Below, one piece after another: positions 37,067 through 48,339 of a stretch of DNA of 64,000 nucleotides (its first letter is position 1; the number at the start of each line of letters is the position of its first letter). The notes under the pieces are model-generated. The model saw only the letters and a program-made list of their open reading frames with translations. It was not told the origin of the DNA and did not search any database. A program made the position numbers and the translations under genes. Source of the stretch: Coturnix japonica (taxonomy: Eukaryota; Chordata; Aves; Galliformes; Phasianidae); the NCBI RefSeq assembly GCF_001577835.2, contig NC_029520.1, positions 48,086,381-48,150,380 of the forward strand, given 5' to 3'.

Positions 37067-39017
37067 CTGAGACGTGCTCAAGGGCTTCGCATGGATTTTC
37101 CTCTTTCATGTTCCTCCCTCCCCAGTTGCTGCTGCATGAACAAGATGTGCATTGATGCCTCTCTGTGGTCAGCTCCCATTACTGGACCTTCTGAGCACCA
37201 AGGGATGGGAGCTGTGAGGGAACGTCCACTCATGGAGCTCCTGAGTAACACATCCTAACAATCCTTTCATTACTCTGTTTCTGAAACCCAAGAGAGGGTT
37301 TAAAATTGTACATGTTCCTCTTGTGTTTTATCCCTCTGAAGTTTTCCACCAGAGGTAGCCATGCTTCCCACCAGTTGAGTTCGAATCCAACCCATCCCAA
37401 CACTGCTGTACGTATGGCATTGAGGTTCCTCCTGCAGTGAGAAGCTGGGCCTGGTGAGCTGCTTCAGTAACCCCAGGCCCCGTTACTCATTACACATCCA
37501 CCAGCCCCTGTGGAATTGAGTCATTGTATAGGAAAGGAGGCTCTGAACAATGGTGAGAACTGTTTGCTGTCAATGTGCCCAGTTAACATCTCTTTGTAGC
37601 CAGGACCCTCAAGCTGTCATCTCATTCTGGAGCAGGATCTGGAATGAAACCACTGCTGCATTTAGAGCCTGTGGAGGCCATTGTGAGGGTGGCTGCTGGT
37701 CAGGGAGCTGAGCACTGCAGGGGATGGAGCAGCCGCCAAGTTGTGTTTTAAGACAAAGGGAAAAACCAAACAGGCCCTGAGCTTGAGTGGGTGCTGTGAG
37801 GAGCTGCTCTGCCCACTGAGTGTGCCCGTCGGGGTGCTGGGATCGCTCTGGTGGGGCTGCAGTTGGGTTGGGTGGAAAAAGGGGTTTTGTTGAGTGAAAC
37901 AATGAAACCCTCCCAACAAACAGGCCCTCGGGTCCAGCCGCTCACAGATGCGGTCCATGAAGTTCAGCGGGATGGCTAAAATATGGAGTGTTGTGATAAT
38001 TTCCTATTCAGGTTCATGTGTTTGCTTCCAGCCCCATTAGGAGCACAAAGGAGCATCTGCTGGGTAGGGACAGAGCTGTGCGAGAGAAGTAGAAGCTGCA
38101 GAAACAAGCTGAAAGTGACAGTTTTTAGACAGTGGAGCAGTCCATGGGCACTTGGTGACATCAGCAAGATCTCTAACTCATCTGAACTTGTTTGTGTTGA
38201 GAGTCAATGGCCCTTGATGTATTCACATGTCCTGCAGAGATCAGCAGGACAGATAAACCCGTGGTAGGGATGCTTTAAACAAAGGGCAGTCAACAAAGGG
38301 CTCAGTATTGGGGACAACAGGAAATGGTGGTTTGGGTTTTTTTTTTCCTACTTTTTGGCCATTAAAAGGCAGCTTCAGTGAAGGCAGTGAGCTGGGTCAG
38401 AAGCGATGTCCATCAGTGTGTCAGCTGTGGTGTGTGCACACCTATTGCGGGAGCACCTCTGCATAGCACTACTGTTCTATCTCAGCCAGCACTTTGCTCA
38501 GCACAGCTCTGATATTTATTACCATTGCTCCCCCTTTTAGGGTGTTTGTGGCATTGAACATCTGCGGCATCTAATATCAGTGAAAGGCACTTTCTCATTG
38601 TTTGCAGCAGAAGAAATGTATTTTCAGCATTTTTCTTCTGAAAGTGTTAAAGCGCTGTTATATTTAAAGCAGCAGAAGAAGCTGGAGAGACAGAACTGCA
38701 CACTGCAACCTCCCCTTGCAGGCATCACTTGCTCTCAGCCTTAGAAAATCATAGAAAATCATTTTGGAAGGCAGCTCCATCTTCTAAGCAAGAACAGCAG
38801 CTGCTCCTGGGCACATAGGAAGAGGTTTTACCCTTGTATGTAGAACACACTTGGGTTATTGTATACTTAACTCTGAGGCAGGGGCATGCTGGAAAAATCT
38901 GCCTGATATGTACAGCTGGGAAAAATGAAAGCTTTGTCCCTGTATGCAGGATAATGATCCTGGTAATTCCTTTCAGTTGCCTGTGACTGGTCAATCAATT
39001 CACATGAGCTTAGGCAA

Positions 39018-39206
39018 AGGCTGAACATGTTGCCCATAGAGGTGGTGGATGCTCCATCCCTGCAGACACCCAAGGTCAGGCTGGAAAGGGCTCTGAGCAC
39101 CTGATGGAGCTGTGGGTGTCCCTGTTCATTGCAGTGGAAGTTGGACCAGATGGCCTTTGAGAGCTCCTTCCAGCTCAAACGGTTCTATCATTCTGTGATT
39201 CTAAAG
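39018..39206 (+). mobile_element. CR1 LINE 3'-end fragment
   Basis: CTGAACATGTTGCCCATAGA, GTGGATGCTCCATCCCTGCA, CAGGCTGGAAAGGGCTCTGA, then GGACCAGATGGCC and TTCTATCATTCTGTGATTCT reproduce about 190 bp of the sense CR1 3' end with its terminal octamer repeats. Confidence 0.92.
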
Positions 39207-39443
39207 ACCTGGAGTGATGCCTGGAAGCTTGTAAGAGCTCTGGGGATGCCCAAAGCTTTGACAAAGCAGGAGCATGAAAGGGCCTTGGCTATGGCCTCAT
39301 GCACTGCAGCAGGCGAGCGCTGAGCCTTGTCCCAAAGCATTATCGCAGAGTGCTCCTCTGGTGCCTGTTAGCCTTGGGGATGCCATCAGGTGCTGCAGTG
39401 AGACATCATTTCCATAGGTAGTTGAGTGCTATTGATCAGTGCA

Positions 39444-39512
39444 TGAGCTGGAAGGGATCCTTAGAGGTCATCTGTTCTGATCCCCCTGTAATGAACACGG
39501 ACGCCTAGAGCC
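39444..39512 (-). mobile_element. CR1 LINE fragment, diverged
   Basis: GAGCTGGAAGGGATCCTTAG, AGGTCATCTGTTCTGATCCC and CCTGTAATGAACACGGACGC resemble the antisense CR1 tail and share the CCCTGYAATGAACA segment seen at 34971-35071. Confidence 0.75.
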
Positions 39513-41242
39513 AGGGGGAGCGATGCTGGCTGCCAGGAGGTGACGCAGCCTCTCTCTGCTCCTTTGTTCCGGGCAGAACAACAACCATAATAACCCCCAT
39601 CCTTCAGCTCAGTGGGCTGCCTGCACAGTGCCTTGCAGCAGGGCCACAGGGCACTGGGACACAGCCCCCGCAGTGGGAGAACTGACAGCAGGAAGTGCAT
39701 TGTGAACTCGGAGCACTGAACGTGAGAGTGGAAATAAACCATGAAACGCTGCTCTCATGAGCTTGCTGGAAAGAGCGTTAATGCTGGTAATGAATAGTTC
39801 TCAAATACGTTGGAGGTGGAAGGTGTAAATTGAGTGCAGGCAAAGCTTTCAGAAGTGCAGTGAAAACCATCAGCACATGCAATTCAATCTTATTTCCCAT
39901 TTCATTTCCATGTTCCATAAGCAGGCGCAGGCTTCAGGCCATTGGCTCCCAGTGGCCCAGGAGGAGCTTCATCCTCAGCTCATCACATCCCTCCCACGGG
40001 CAGCAGCCAGCAGCACGATGTGACACACCGCCGTGCTCAGCTCCAGCTTTGCTGCTGTGTAAGGAGCTGACAGGCTTCTCTTCTCTGCTCCTGCCAAAAT
40101 GGAGCAGTCCGAGTAGGCGTCCTGGCGGTCCAGCACTAGGATAAGCTATTCTGAGCCAAAAAGAAATGGGAGGAAAAAGCGAATGAAGCCCTAAATGGCA
40201 CACCAGTAAGGTATTTACAGTTGGAGAGATGTCAGGACTGAATTCACTGAAAGGCAATCACAGCACATGTGGGATTTGCATGTTTCATTAAGAAGCAGTA
40301 ATGTCGCAGCTTCAAAGGCAGCCTAATAGCGGAAACGCTTCCATGAAATATTCTAACGCAGACACCTCCACCCTCAAAACAAAGCACAGCACAGCACCTC
40401 AGTGACTCAGTTCCACCTGGGCTAAATTGTCCTGGAGAACCAATGTAGCTGCTGCCAAGGTCAAACTTATGGGGTGATGGGAGCTGTACTCAGCTCTAGC
40501 AGGGGATGATGCCTTCATCCCACTCATTTGAGTTGCAAAAGGGTTTTTCTTAGTGTCTCTCCCTTTTGTATGCAGCGTGTTTGTCAATTCATACGTGGCA
40601 GCAGCAGTTTGTAAGTGGTGGTTTGGGGGTATTTTTCACTGAGATCCACTTCCCAGCTAAACGGACTTTTGAGTTCATCACAGAACAGCCCCATCGTTAG
40701 CAGAGAACGAGCTGCAAAAAAGGAACATGACAACAGTGCCTCCCAAAAATGCTGATCTATACTACTCCTTAAATAACCATACAAGCAATAACATCCTCTG
40801 ATTAGTTAAACAAAAACACATTTAATGTAAAGATTGTATCTGGCTGCAAATTAAATACTTCATTATTGTAATACCACCCAACAAGAGCTAACAAGAACTG
40901 TTTCTCTGGGAAACGAAACTGCAGATGTAAAAGAATAGTGAAGCAAATTATTTAAATCAATCTGTTCCCTTGGAGCGTTTCGTTATTTTGAGTCACAGAT
41001 GTGGAAGTCCTCTATGTACAGGAAGAACAATAGGATGGCTTTGCTGGTCCACCAGCATGGTCCCACTTCCACCCATCACTCCCAAGCACAGAATTCCCAT
41101 GTACTATATGAGCTTGTCCAATTTATTCTGGGCACGTGTGACATAACCCTTGGATTTTCATTTGGCATAAGCACACGTGTGAAAACATCCATCATTTATG
41201 CAGGGAAAGCATCAGTTCCAGTGCTGGGTTCCCACTTGCTGT

Positions 41243-41265
41243 AGTCCCTCCAGCAAGGAGGGACT
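41243..41265. repeat. Perfect 9-bp inverted repeat with 5-nt loop
   Basis: AGTCCCTCC, AGCAA, GGAGGGACT can fold as a GC-rich hairpin. No gene context gives it a role; chance occurrence in this much sequence is plausible. Confidence 0.5.
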
Positions 41266-44200
41266 GCTGGGCTTCACTGCACACCATGGTGCCCCTAAGC
41301 AAAGCATGGGCAGAGGACTTGTTGAACAGAAAGCTGAGCGATCCATGCCAGAAGTGCTGGAAACATGTGGGAAAGAAAGCAGCAGTGCAGACTGTGGGGT
41401 GAGCAGGGGAACTAATTAATTCATTACGATGCAGCTACAAAGCAACACTTCCATATCCAAGAGGGGCAGCAGAGCGATGAGGAGGCAGATGGCCCAGAGG
41501 CAACTCCATCCAGCCAGAGCCAAAGTATGGCAAAGTATGCACTGTGCCCCTTTCTTACAGCTGTGAGGAGGAAACAGTCCTGAACCCACTCCAGTGCTCT
41601 TGTGCAGTCAAGCAGCTTCTCTAAACACTTCTGTTCCAAGAGTACAGTTCCTGTTGTTCATTAATGTCCATCTCTCTCATTGTAATGAGGGAGCAGAGAG
41701 TCTTAATTAAGTCATTAATAGACGTTAGAAGTCTCTGTTTTGTTCTGCAAACCTGAAAGAATAATCAGTATTAATACAATTTAAAATGTATGTTTTTTCC
41801 AACTTTTTAATATGCTGTAAAGTGCCTCAAGTCCTTAGGAGCATCACACGCTGGGAGCTTGGGCTGGTTCAATTGCTGAGCCAGATGAGATCTGCCATCC
41901 TTCATAAATGCCCACTGGAGTCTGTGGGCTTTCAGGAATCTGCGAGTGGAAAAGACAGGGCAGCAACCAGAAGGAAACCTTATTTAAGGAAAAAACATGC
42001 AGGAAGAGTGAGTCTTAAAACATCTCAGGTCTGTTAACATGAAGGCCTCTCATATGGCCACTGGGAAATGCTATACATTACTGGATGGCACAGTGGGTTA
42101 TCAGCTCTGGTGCAAAATCTCTCTGCCCAGTTAATCACAAGCCAAGAAAACAAGAGGTACACTGAACTTTAATGAACTAATTGCAAGTTACACATATAGG
42201 TGTACAGAACAGAGGGAAAATGGCTATGGAAAGGATGCAAACACAGCCCTGGGTACAGAGCAGCTGCCAGTCCTGCAGGCTCTGGGCTGGACCCACACAC
42301 TGCTGCTCTTCTCTCTCCATTGCAAGGGGTGCCTCTTCCTGCAATGAACTATTTTCTGTTCTGAAGTAACATTAAATCCTCCCCAAACTGCTCAGCATAT
42401 AGATAGGAGACAGCGGCCTGGCCACCCTCTGTGAGAACCCAGGGGTGCCCCTGCAACCAAGGCATGGAGATGCTGCAGCCCTCAGCACCAACCCATCCCA
42501 GTGCCCACACAGCCCACAGCACAGCTCCAGCACAAACACAGACTTTCCCAGGTGCTGCAGCAGCTCCAAAGCTACACATAGTCCTTAAAAAGCCCCTTTC
42601 AAAATGATGGCAAAATGCCTGAAAGGAACAAAAGGAAGAGCAAAGCCATTAATATACACGCTGAATTATTGATAGCATTAAAGAAATTCACAGAAAAAAG
42701 AAGTCAGTCTGATTTTTCCCAAGTTTAACGTGCTCAGAAAGACACCGTGGCACTCACTGCTGGTATTCCTCTGGTTACAGCAGAGATCCTTTCTCAAAGT
42801 TCAAAGCGTGGTTGTGCACCGGGTTCTTGGAGTGCTGTCAGCCCTGGTGTTCTAACAGCGCTGAGCAGAAAACCTCCATGTCCCCACTGTGGTCACTGAG
42901 CAGTTGTGGGGGGGGTGGGGAGGGCAGCTATTTCTGTACGGGCTGAGAACGGTGCAGGAGAACTTTCTCAGCAGAAAAGGCAGACTTTCACAGAGCAGTG
43001 TGTAAATCCCAACCGTGCAGCTGCAATCCCACATTATCAAAAGGCCCCTTTCTTCCAGAGGGCTGGCAGTGAGAGGCGATGTGTGCCCGCATGCACCACG
43101 TGTGCACACACGCTGCATGCACACATCCTTCCCAGAGCAGTTTGTACTTTTCTGACAGCAGTCGGCCCGTCTGGGTGTTCTGTGGCAGTGTCCCCAGCCC
43201 TCATGTCTGGGTTTTCCCTGAGGACTTTGTTGAGATGGCTCTGGTGTTCAGGGTGCGTTTTGGACCAACCACCATGGAGCCAGCTGGGATTTCTGCTGGG
43301 GGTCTCTGCGAAATGAAAGGATGGATGGACACATGGACACACCCAGCTACCAAATCCCCTCCCAACACGGAGCAATTCCACGGCCTGCAGCACATCTTTG
43401 CTACTATGCTATTTCAACACCAAGGCAAGAGTTGACTGCATGCAGCGCACTGCTATCTATATTACATGCCACACTTTTAAAAACAAACAAACAAACAACA
43501 AAACAACACCATATCCAAGGGTAGATTCACCATGGCAGACAAAAGAAGGCAAGGCCAGGGGCTCCCCGTGGCCAGCGTGTTCCAGCCTGGCTCTCATCAC
43601 TACGGGGAGACCTGTGCTCAGCGGTGCAATGGACCCCAGCAGACAAAGTGAGGACACGTTCTTGATGTTTGTGCAGCCTGAATTCAGCAAGGGGAGCTGA
43701 TGCTGTACCGCAGTGTTTGGGTGATATACAGGCTGCTTCTGACAAGGGGGTAAGCAGGAGGAGTAGGCTGGGGTCATAGGCTGGCCAGAACGTGCTGCTC
43801 ACTGCACCCACTCAATTCCACCTAATGGGACTTCAGACCAAGGTTTCCTACACCTCCAAATGCAATGCTGACTGCTTGGCGCTGATGCCATTAATTGCAC
43901 ATCTCAGCCCCTTCCCCCTCCCTTGCACCCACTGAGCAAACCTCCAGCTGTGCTCAACAGGCACTGAACCGAACCCAGTGGTGGGAGGTTGCTTGCTGCC
44001 TGCAGGGCCTCTTCATAAAAGCACATTAACATTTACACCACTAAGAGCAGGGAAGTCTGGAATGGAAGACAGCAGAAACATGGCCTCAACAGTAAATGAA
44101 AAACACTGCAACACTTGCACTTTCCTGCAGCCAGGCCTAGTGCACTTGCTGTGCCCAGCAGGGCCTGTCCCATGCCCTAGCACCAGTTTCATACACACAA

Positions 44201-44320
44201 ACACACACACAACTTCACTGGCATGCAGAGCTAACTAAGCAGTGGCCTCCAGAGCCCTCTTGCTCCCCTCCTCTGGCCAAAGTACCTTGCGATCACCCTA
44301 ATCCGGGGACATTATCACCC

Positions 44321-46438
44321 TCACAGAAAACTGTTGTGTTTATTCTGTTCCAGAGCCATCTCGTTGACCAGCTGCTCTATGGACGACTGGATGGCCGCCT
44401 TCACAAGAGAAGACGCTGTTTCTATGAGGAGCAATTCATACTGATCCGAAGTCCTGTGTCCCTGGTCGCCCAGACCTTTCTCTTCAACCACAGCACCACT
44501 GCCAGCCCCAGGGCCTTCTTTTTGACCAAAATCAAAGCTCCCACTGGACTTTTTATTCCCTTTTTGCTTATTGTGGTGTAAAACCGGGGATGGCTCATAG
44601 GCCTGATCAGAATCAGCATCATCAGAGTCCATAGCTTCAGTGATGGTGATGACGATGCCAACGGCAGTGCCCATGTTGACTTCTGGTTTCTCGTGACGGC
44701 TGGAGCTGCTCTGCACACTCGTTGTATCATCCTTAGACACTGATGGGCTGAAATCCGTTGTGGTCTCCTCAGATCTGCACTCCTCAGGGAGATCAGTGTT
44801 CCTCTCCGACTCATCCCTCTCAGGAAGCTCTTTGCAGATGGCGGCTATTTCCTGAAGCTTGGTGATTTCAGGGGTGCCGTTGGGTTGATCTGTGGAAACT
44901 GGTGCCTCAGGAGTGACTTCCCTCTCTTCCACTTGTGCTGCAGATTGGTGTGGACTCCCCTCAGTCGGCTTTTCCTGCACTGGCTCATTGACAGGCTCCA
45001 AACTGGTTATTTCTGACCGAGTGATGCACTCTGTGTGTTCAGCCACATCAGGCCTGGGCTCTCCTGAGGGTTCACTCCTCCCATCAGCATCAGCACCTTC
45101 CGCTGACATGTCCTGGTCCTCTGCGAGGAGTGGACTGAGGGCTTCAGCGCTGCCACATGGCTCTGCTGGGGCCTGGTCCTCTGCAGGGAGCGGGCTGAGG
45201 GACTCAGCCTTGTCACAGGGCTCTGCTGGGGCTGAGTTTTGTGCAGGGAGCAGACCAAGGGACTTGGCCTTGTCACAGGGCTCTGCAGGAGTCATGTCCT
45301 CTGCAGGGAGCGAGCTTAGGGCTTCAGCGCTGCCACATGGCTCTGCTGGGGCCTGGTCCTCTGCAGGGAGTGGTCCGAGGGGCTCAGTCTTGTCACAGGG
45401 TTCTGCAGGGGCCAAGTTTTGTGCAGGGTGCAGACTGAGGGACTCAGCCTTGTCACAGGGCTCTACAGGGGCCTGGTCCTCTGCAGGGAGCGGACTGAGG
45501 GGCTCCGTCTTGTCACAGGACTCTACAGGAGCCATGACCTCTGCGGGGAGTGGACTGAGGGACTCAGCCTTGTCACAGGGCTCTGCAGGGGCCGAGTTTT
45601 GCGCAGGGAGAGGAGTGAGGGTCTCAGCCTTGTTGCAGGGCCCTATAGGGGCCATGTCCTCTGCAGGGAGAGGAGTGATGGACTCAGCCTTGTCACAGGG
45701 CTCTGCTGGTGCCATGTCCTCTGCAGGGAGTGGGCTGAGGGACTCGGCCTTGTCACAGGGCTCTGTAGGGGCCGAGTTTTGTGCAGGGAGCAGACTGAGG
45801 GTCTCAGCCTTGTTGCAGGGCTCTACAGGGGCCATGTCCTCTGCAGGGAGCGGGCTGAGGGACTCAGCCTTGTCACAGGGCTCTTCAGGGGCCATGTCCT
45901 CCAGCTCTTCAATGGCTTTATTCAAAATGCCCATCACTTCATTTGCTTGGGCACTGTCCTCTGACTCCTCCACCACCTCTGAGGGGCTGGGCTTTTTCTT
46001 GCCTCTCAAGAAGCGCACACAGGGCATCTTCACCCCTGAGCCGGCCTTTTTCCTTGGAAGACCTTGTGCACAGCTCTCCTCCGCATCCATCTCCAGCTGC
46101 ACCTGGGAATCAGAGGACACCTTCTTCCGCGAAGAGGATTTCTGCCCTCTCCGAGGCTTTGTGAGACTTTTGAGAGCTGCCCAGGCTCCTCTGGAGGGTC
46201 GCAATTCAGAAGCTTTTGCCTCCCCTGGGTCTGTGCTGATACATTGATTTTTCTCCTCTGAGGCTGCAGAAGCTCCCCCACATGTTTCTTTCATTGTTGT
46301 CCTCTTCTTCCGCTTCTTAAAGCAGAGCATGGAGGGTTTTTCTGCCTGTTCTTCCAATGGGGGGCACGGTGTTCCTGCACTAGGAGTCTCCAGCTCACTT
46401 GGGTTCTCCATGTGTATTTCCTTAGCTGCCTTTGCCAT
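44321..46438 (-). CDS. AKAP5: A-kinase anchoring protein 5 (AKAP79/150 family)
   Basis: A 705-residue scaffold, coding in one exon, that tethers PKA, calcineurin and PKC at the postsynaptic membrane. Both ends match the family: MAKAAKEIHMEN, MLCFKKRKK near 37-45, the basic RGAWAALKSLTKPRRGQK segment (83-100, WSK-like) and KMPCVRFLRGKKK (137-149) for membrane/PIP2 and kinase binding; at the C terminus the PKA RII-binding helix QYELLLIETASSLVK...VNEM (666-694). GIVITIT (594-600) stands where mammals have the calcineurin PxIxIT site. Residues 180-439 are 13 tandem 20-residue units, absent from human AKAP5 (about 427 residues) and accounting for most of the extra length. The start at 46438 was chosen by alignment to mammalian AKAP5. 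The frame is open upstream and contains an ATG at 46597, but that extension resembles nothing in the family. Confidence 0.95.
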   Translation of the reverse strand: MAKAAKEIHMENPSELETPSAGTPCPPLEEQAEKPSMLCFKKRKKRTTMKETCGGASAASEEKNQCISTDPGEAKASELRPSRGAWAALKSLTKPRRGQKSSSRKKVSSDSQVQLEMDAEESCAQGLPRKKAGSGVKMPCVRFLRGKKKPSPSEVVEESEDSAQANEVMGILNKAIEELEDMAPEEPCDKAESLSPLPAEDMAPVEPCNKAETLSLLPAQNSAPTEPCDKAESLSPLPAEDMAPAEPCDKAESITPLPAEDMAPIGPCNKAETLTPLPAQNSAPAEPCDKAESLSPLPAEVMAPVESCDKTEPLSPLPAEDQAPVEPCDKAESLSLHPAQNLAPAEPCDKTEPLGPLPAEDQAPAEPCGSAEALSSLPAEDMTPAEPCDKAKSLGLLPAQNSAPAEPCDKAESLSPLPAEDQAPAEPCGSAEALSPLLAEDQDMSAEGADADGRSEPSGEPRPDVAEHTECITRSEITSLEPVNEPVQEKPTEGSPHQSAAQVEEREVTPEAPVSTDQPNGTPEITKLQEIAAICKELPERDESERNTDLPEECRSEETTTDFSPSVSKDDTTSVQSSSSRHEKPEVNMGTAVGIVITITEAMDSDDADSDQAYEPSPVLHHNKQKGNKKSSGSFDFGQKEGPGAGSGAVVEEKGLGDQGHRTSDQYELLLIETASSLVKAAIQSSIEQLVNEMALEQNKHNSFL
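45122..45901 (-). repeat. AKAP5: Coding minisatellite in AKAP5: 13 x 60 bp
   Basis: Thirteen in-frame 60-bp units, each encoding a 20-residue block of the form EDMAPxEPCDKAESLSPLPA, at residues 180-439. Units 3, 6, 9 and 12 begin QN instead of ED/EV, giving a 180-bp three-unit superperiod. Nearly every unit keeps one Cys (EPC/ESC/GPC) and many keep an SP dipeptide. Because 60 is divisible by three and the unit lacks stops in other frames, long false antisense frames run through it. Confidence 0.97.
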
Positions 46439-47948
46439 ATTTGTACCTCTCCTCCGTCTGTGTACTGACTTTCTTATTAATGCATAGAAGCTGCAGAGAT
46501 GCTCAAATGGCTTTTTCCCCCAGTTGTCCTCAAAACAACAGCAGTTGCTCTTTAACAAGTGGCAATGTGCAGAGCTGCTCCAATGAAGCCATTGCATCCA
46601 CGTAATAACTCCCACTGCATTTTCTTACTGTCTTTCTTGTCTCTCCAAGGAGTTCCAGGCAGACTTGAAGAACCAGAGTTACTCTCACCTCTGGGATACC
46701 CCACTTCAGGTCGTGCTCCTCTAACAGTACACCACTGAACGGGCAGTCCGACCTTGGTTTTATTCCCCCAAAGGACGACAAGTCAAGCCAAGAGTTAACA
46801 ACTTTTATTCAGCCCATGGACAGTTCGAAGGGAACGAGGAACTTGCTTGAAGCAACGTGGTGGCAGTGAGTGGAGGTGCTCTGCCCCCCAGTGCCAGCTC
46901 AGCTGCTGCTGTGCCTCAGATTCTGATCAGCTGCTGACACAGGTTGGGTGAGGTTTCCCTCCGAGCGTGTTTGATGCTCCCATCTCTGACCTGCAACACA
47001 GTGAACAAGTGGTAAGAAGCACAGAGCAAAAATCAAAGGATTGAGAAGTAATTCTGAGCAGAGTAATTCAGCCTGGGATGCTGACAAGGGACAGAAAAGC
47101 AGCTCTGCCTCCAGATACCAATATCCAAAGGCAAAATAAAGCCGCTATTATGCCAACTTAGCACTGTTCCAACACAGAAAACACTACTTTGCATGGCAGA
47201 AGTGGCTGTATTTTTTTTCTAATTGCTCATATTATGACAAATCTATATTACTCACACGCACATATATTTCCTGCTCCTACAGTTGGCTCCATCTTCCCCC
47301 ACAGCTCCCAATGCACTCACACTCACAGCCCGGGAAATCACACCCGGAGACCGCCGATATTTTTATCTTTAATGCACCAGCTGCCAATATGCAATACAAG
47401 AGGAGGAATACAAAAGCGAAATCAAACAGCGAGAAGGAAGCACATCCACACTACGTGCACGCCTCCCATGGCAACCTCAATTAACACCACACGCGTCCAT
47501 CAGCGCCGTCACCCTTGCAAAAATCAAAAGCACAAAGGGAACATCTGGGAAAGGAAGGCTCGCGACGCAGCCCAACTTCTCGTGGCCGTCCGGTGCCCCC
47601 CGGAGCTCCCCGGGTGCAGCAGAGCCGCGTGGCGGCGCCGTCCGGGTCTCCGTGCTACCGGAGCAGCTTCGGAGAACCTTGCGTTCCGTCTGCTGGTTCC
47701 GAAGCTGAAGATGCGCTCGGCGGCCACGTGGGAAAGACGAAGCGCGGCGTTCCGAGCTCACCGCAGCTCTGGACCCACCGTCCCGACAAGTCTGGGGGCG
47801 CTTCGTGGGCACTGGCACGGGGACCGCGAGCCGCCAAGCACCGCCGCTCCGCCCGCCCGCAGCCCTCCGAAGAGATGCACAGGCTGCTGAGCTCCCTCCC
47901 CGCTTCTCCGTGTCCCCGCTGCCCGTCCCCGCGGCTCCCCCCATCTCA
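46439..47948 (-). other. AKAP5: Putative 5'UTR intron of AKAP5
   Basis: No recognisable coding exon. Several minus-strand AGs could serve as acceptor before the ATG (for example CTCTGCAG near 46492 or GTACACAG near 46461); I cannot choose among them. The intron is inferred from the donor at 47949 and from the known split 5'UTR of mammalian AKAP5. Confidence 0.45.
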
Positions 47949-48330
47949 CCTGCGGTGCGGCCCGACCGCTGCTCTGCGCGGCCCCTGCGCGGCTGCGCTG
48001 CCGCCGCCCCCCGCCGCAGCCGCGCCCCCCGGGCCGCCTGGGAGGGCGCTGCCGGCAGCCCCCCGCCTCCCGCCCCCCGGCCGCGCAGCCCCTCCGCTCA
48101 CGCAGCATCCCATCCCTCCCCCTGCACGGCATCCTGCCCCGTTCCCGGAGCACCGTCCCCTCTCCGCCTTCCTTCTCCGCGCAGATGCAACAACGGGAGA
48201 TGCCAAGAGGGTCTTCCCAAAGGGCTGAGCCGCGGTTCGCAGCTTGAACGCCGGCTGCGAGATGAAACGCAGCCGGGAGGAAGGAACGGAGGGGATCCGT
48301 GGACCAGGTACAGCGTGCGATGGGAGCTCT
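47560..48330 (-). promoter_or_regulatory. AKAP5: CpG island: candidate AKAP5 promoter and noncoding exon 1
   Basis: High CpG and GC between AT-rich flanks. A strong minus-strand donor GCAG|GTGAGATGG (GT at 47949-47948) could end the noncoding first exon of AKAP5. MTHFD1 lies to the right on the same strand with its 3' end facing this island, so AKAP5 is the natural owner. Confidence 0.6.
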
Positions 48331-48339
48331 GCTCCTGGC

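Larger units (their letters stand above)
36880..44310. other. Intergenic region between the ZBTB25 and AKAP5 3' ends
   Basis: About 7.4 kb between two convergent genes. No coding exon is recognised. It holds three CR1 fragments, an (AAAC)n tract near 43480-43500, a 9-bp-stem hairpin at 41243-41265 and presumably the AKAP5 3'UTR at its right end, though no canonical AKAP5 poly(A) signal stood out close to the stop. Confidence 0.6.

Noticed and set aside
38743-38790. Possible CR1 tail (AAAATCATAGAAAATCATTTTGGAAGG)
   Set aside because: Too short and diverged to separate from chance AT-rich similarity.
43078-43126. Alternating purine-pyrimidine stretch with CACGTG
   Set aside because: Possible Z-DNA former, but short and without supporting context.
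44892-46247. 451-codon plus-strand ORF and other frames over the AKAP5 repeat
   Set aside because: Consequence of a stop-free 60-bp repeat; the minus frame has conserved AKAP5 ends.
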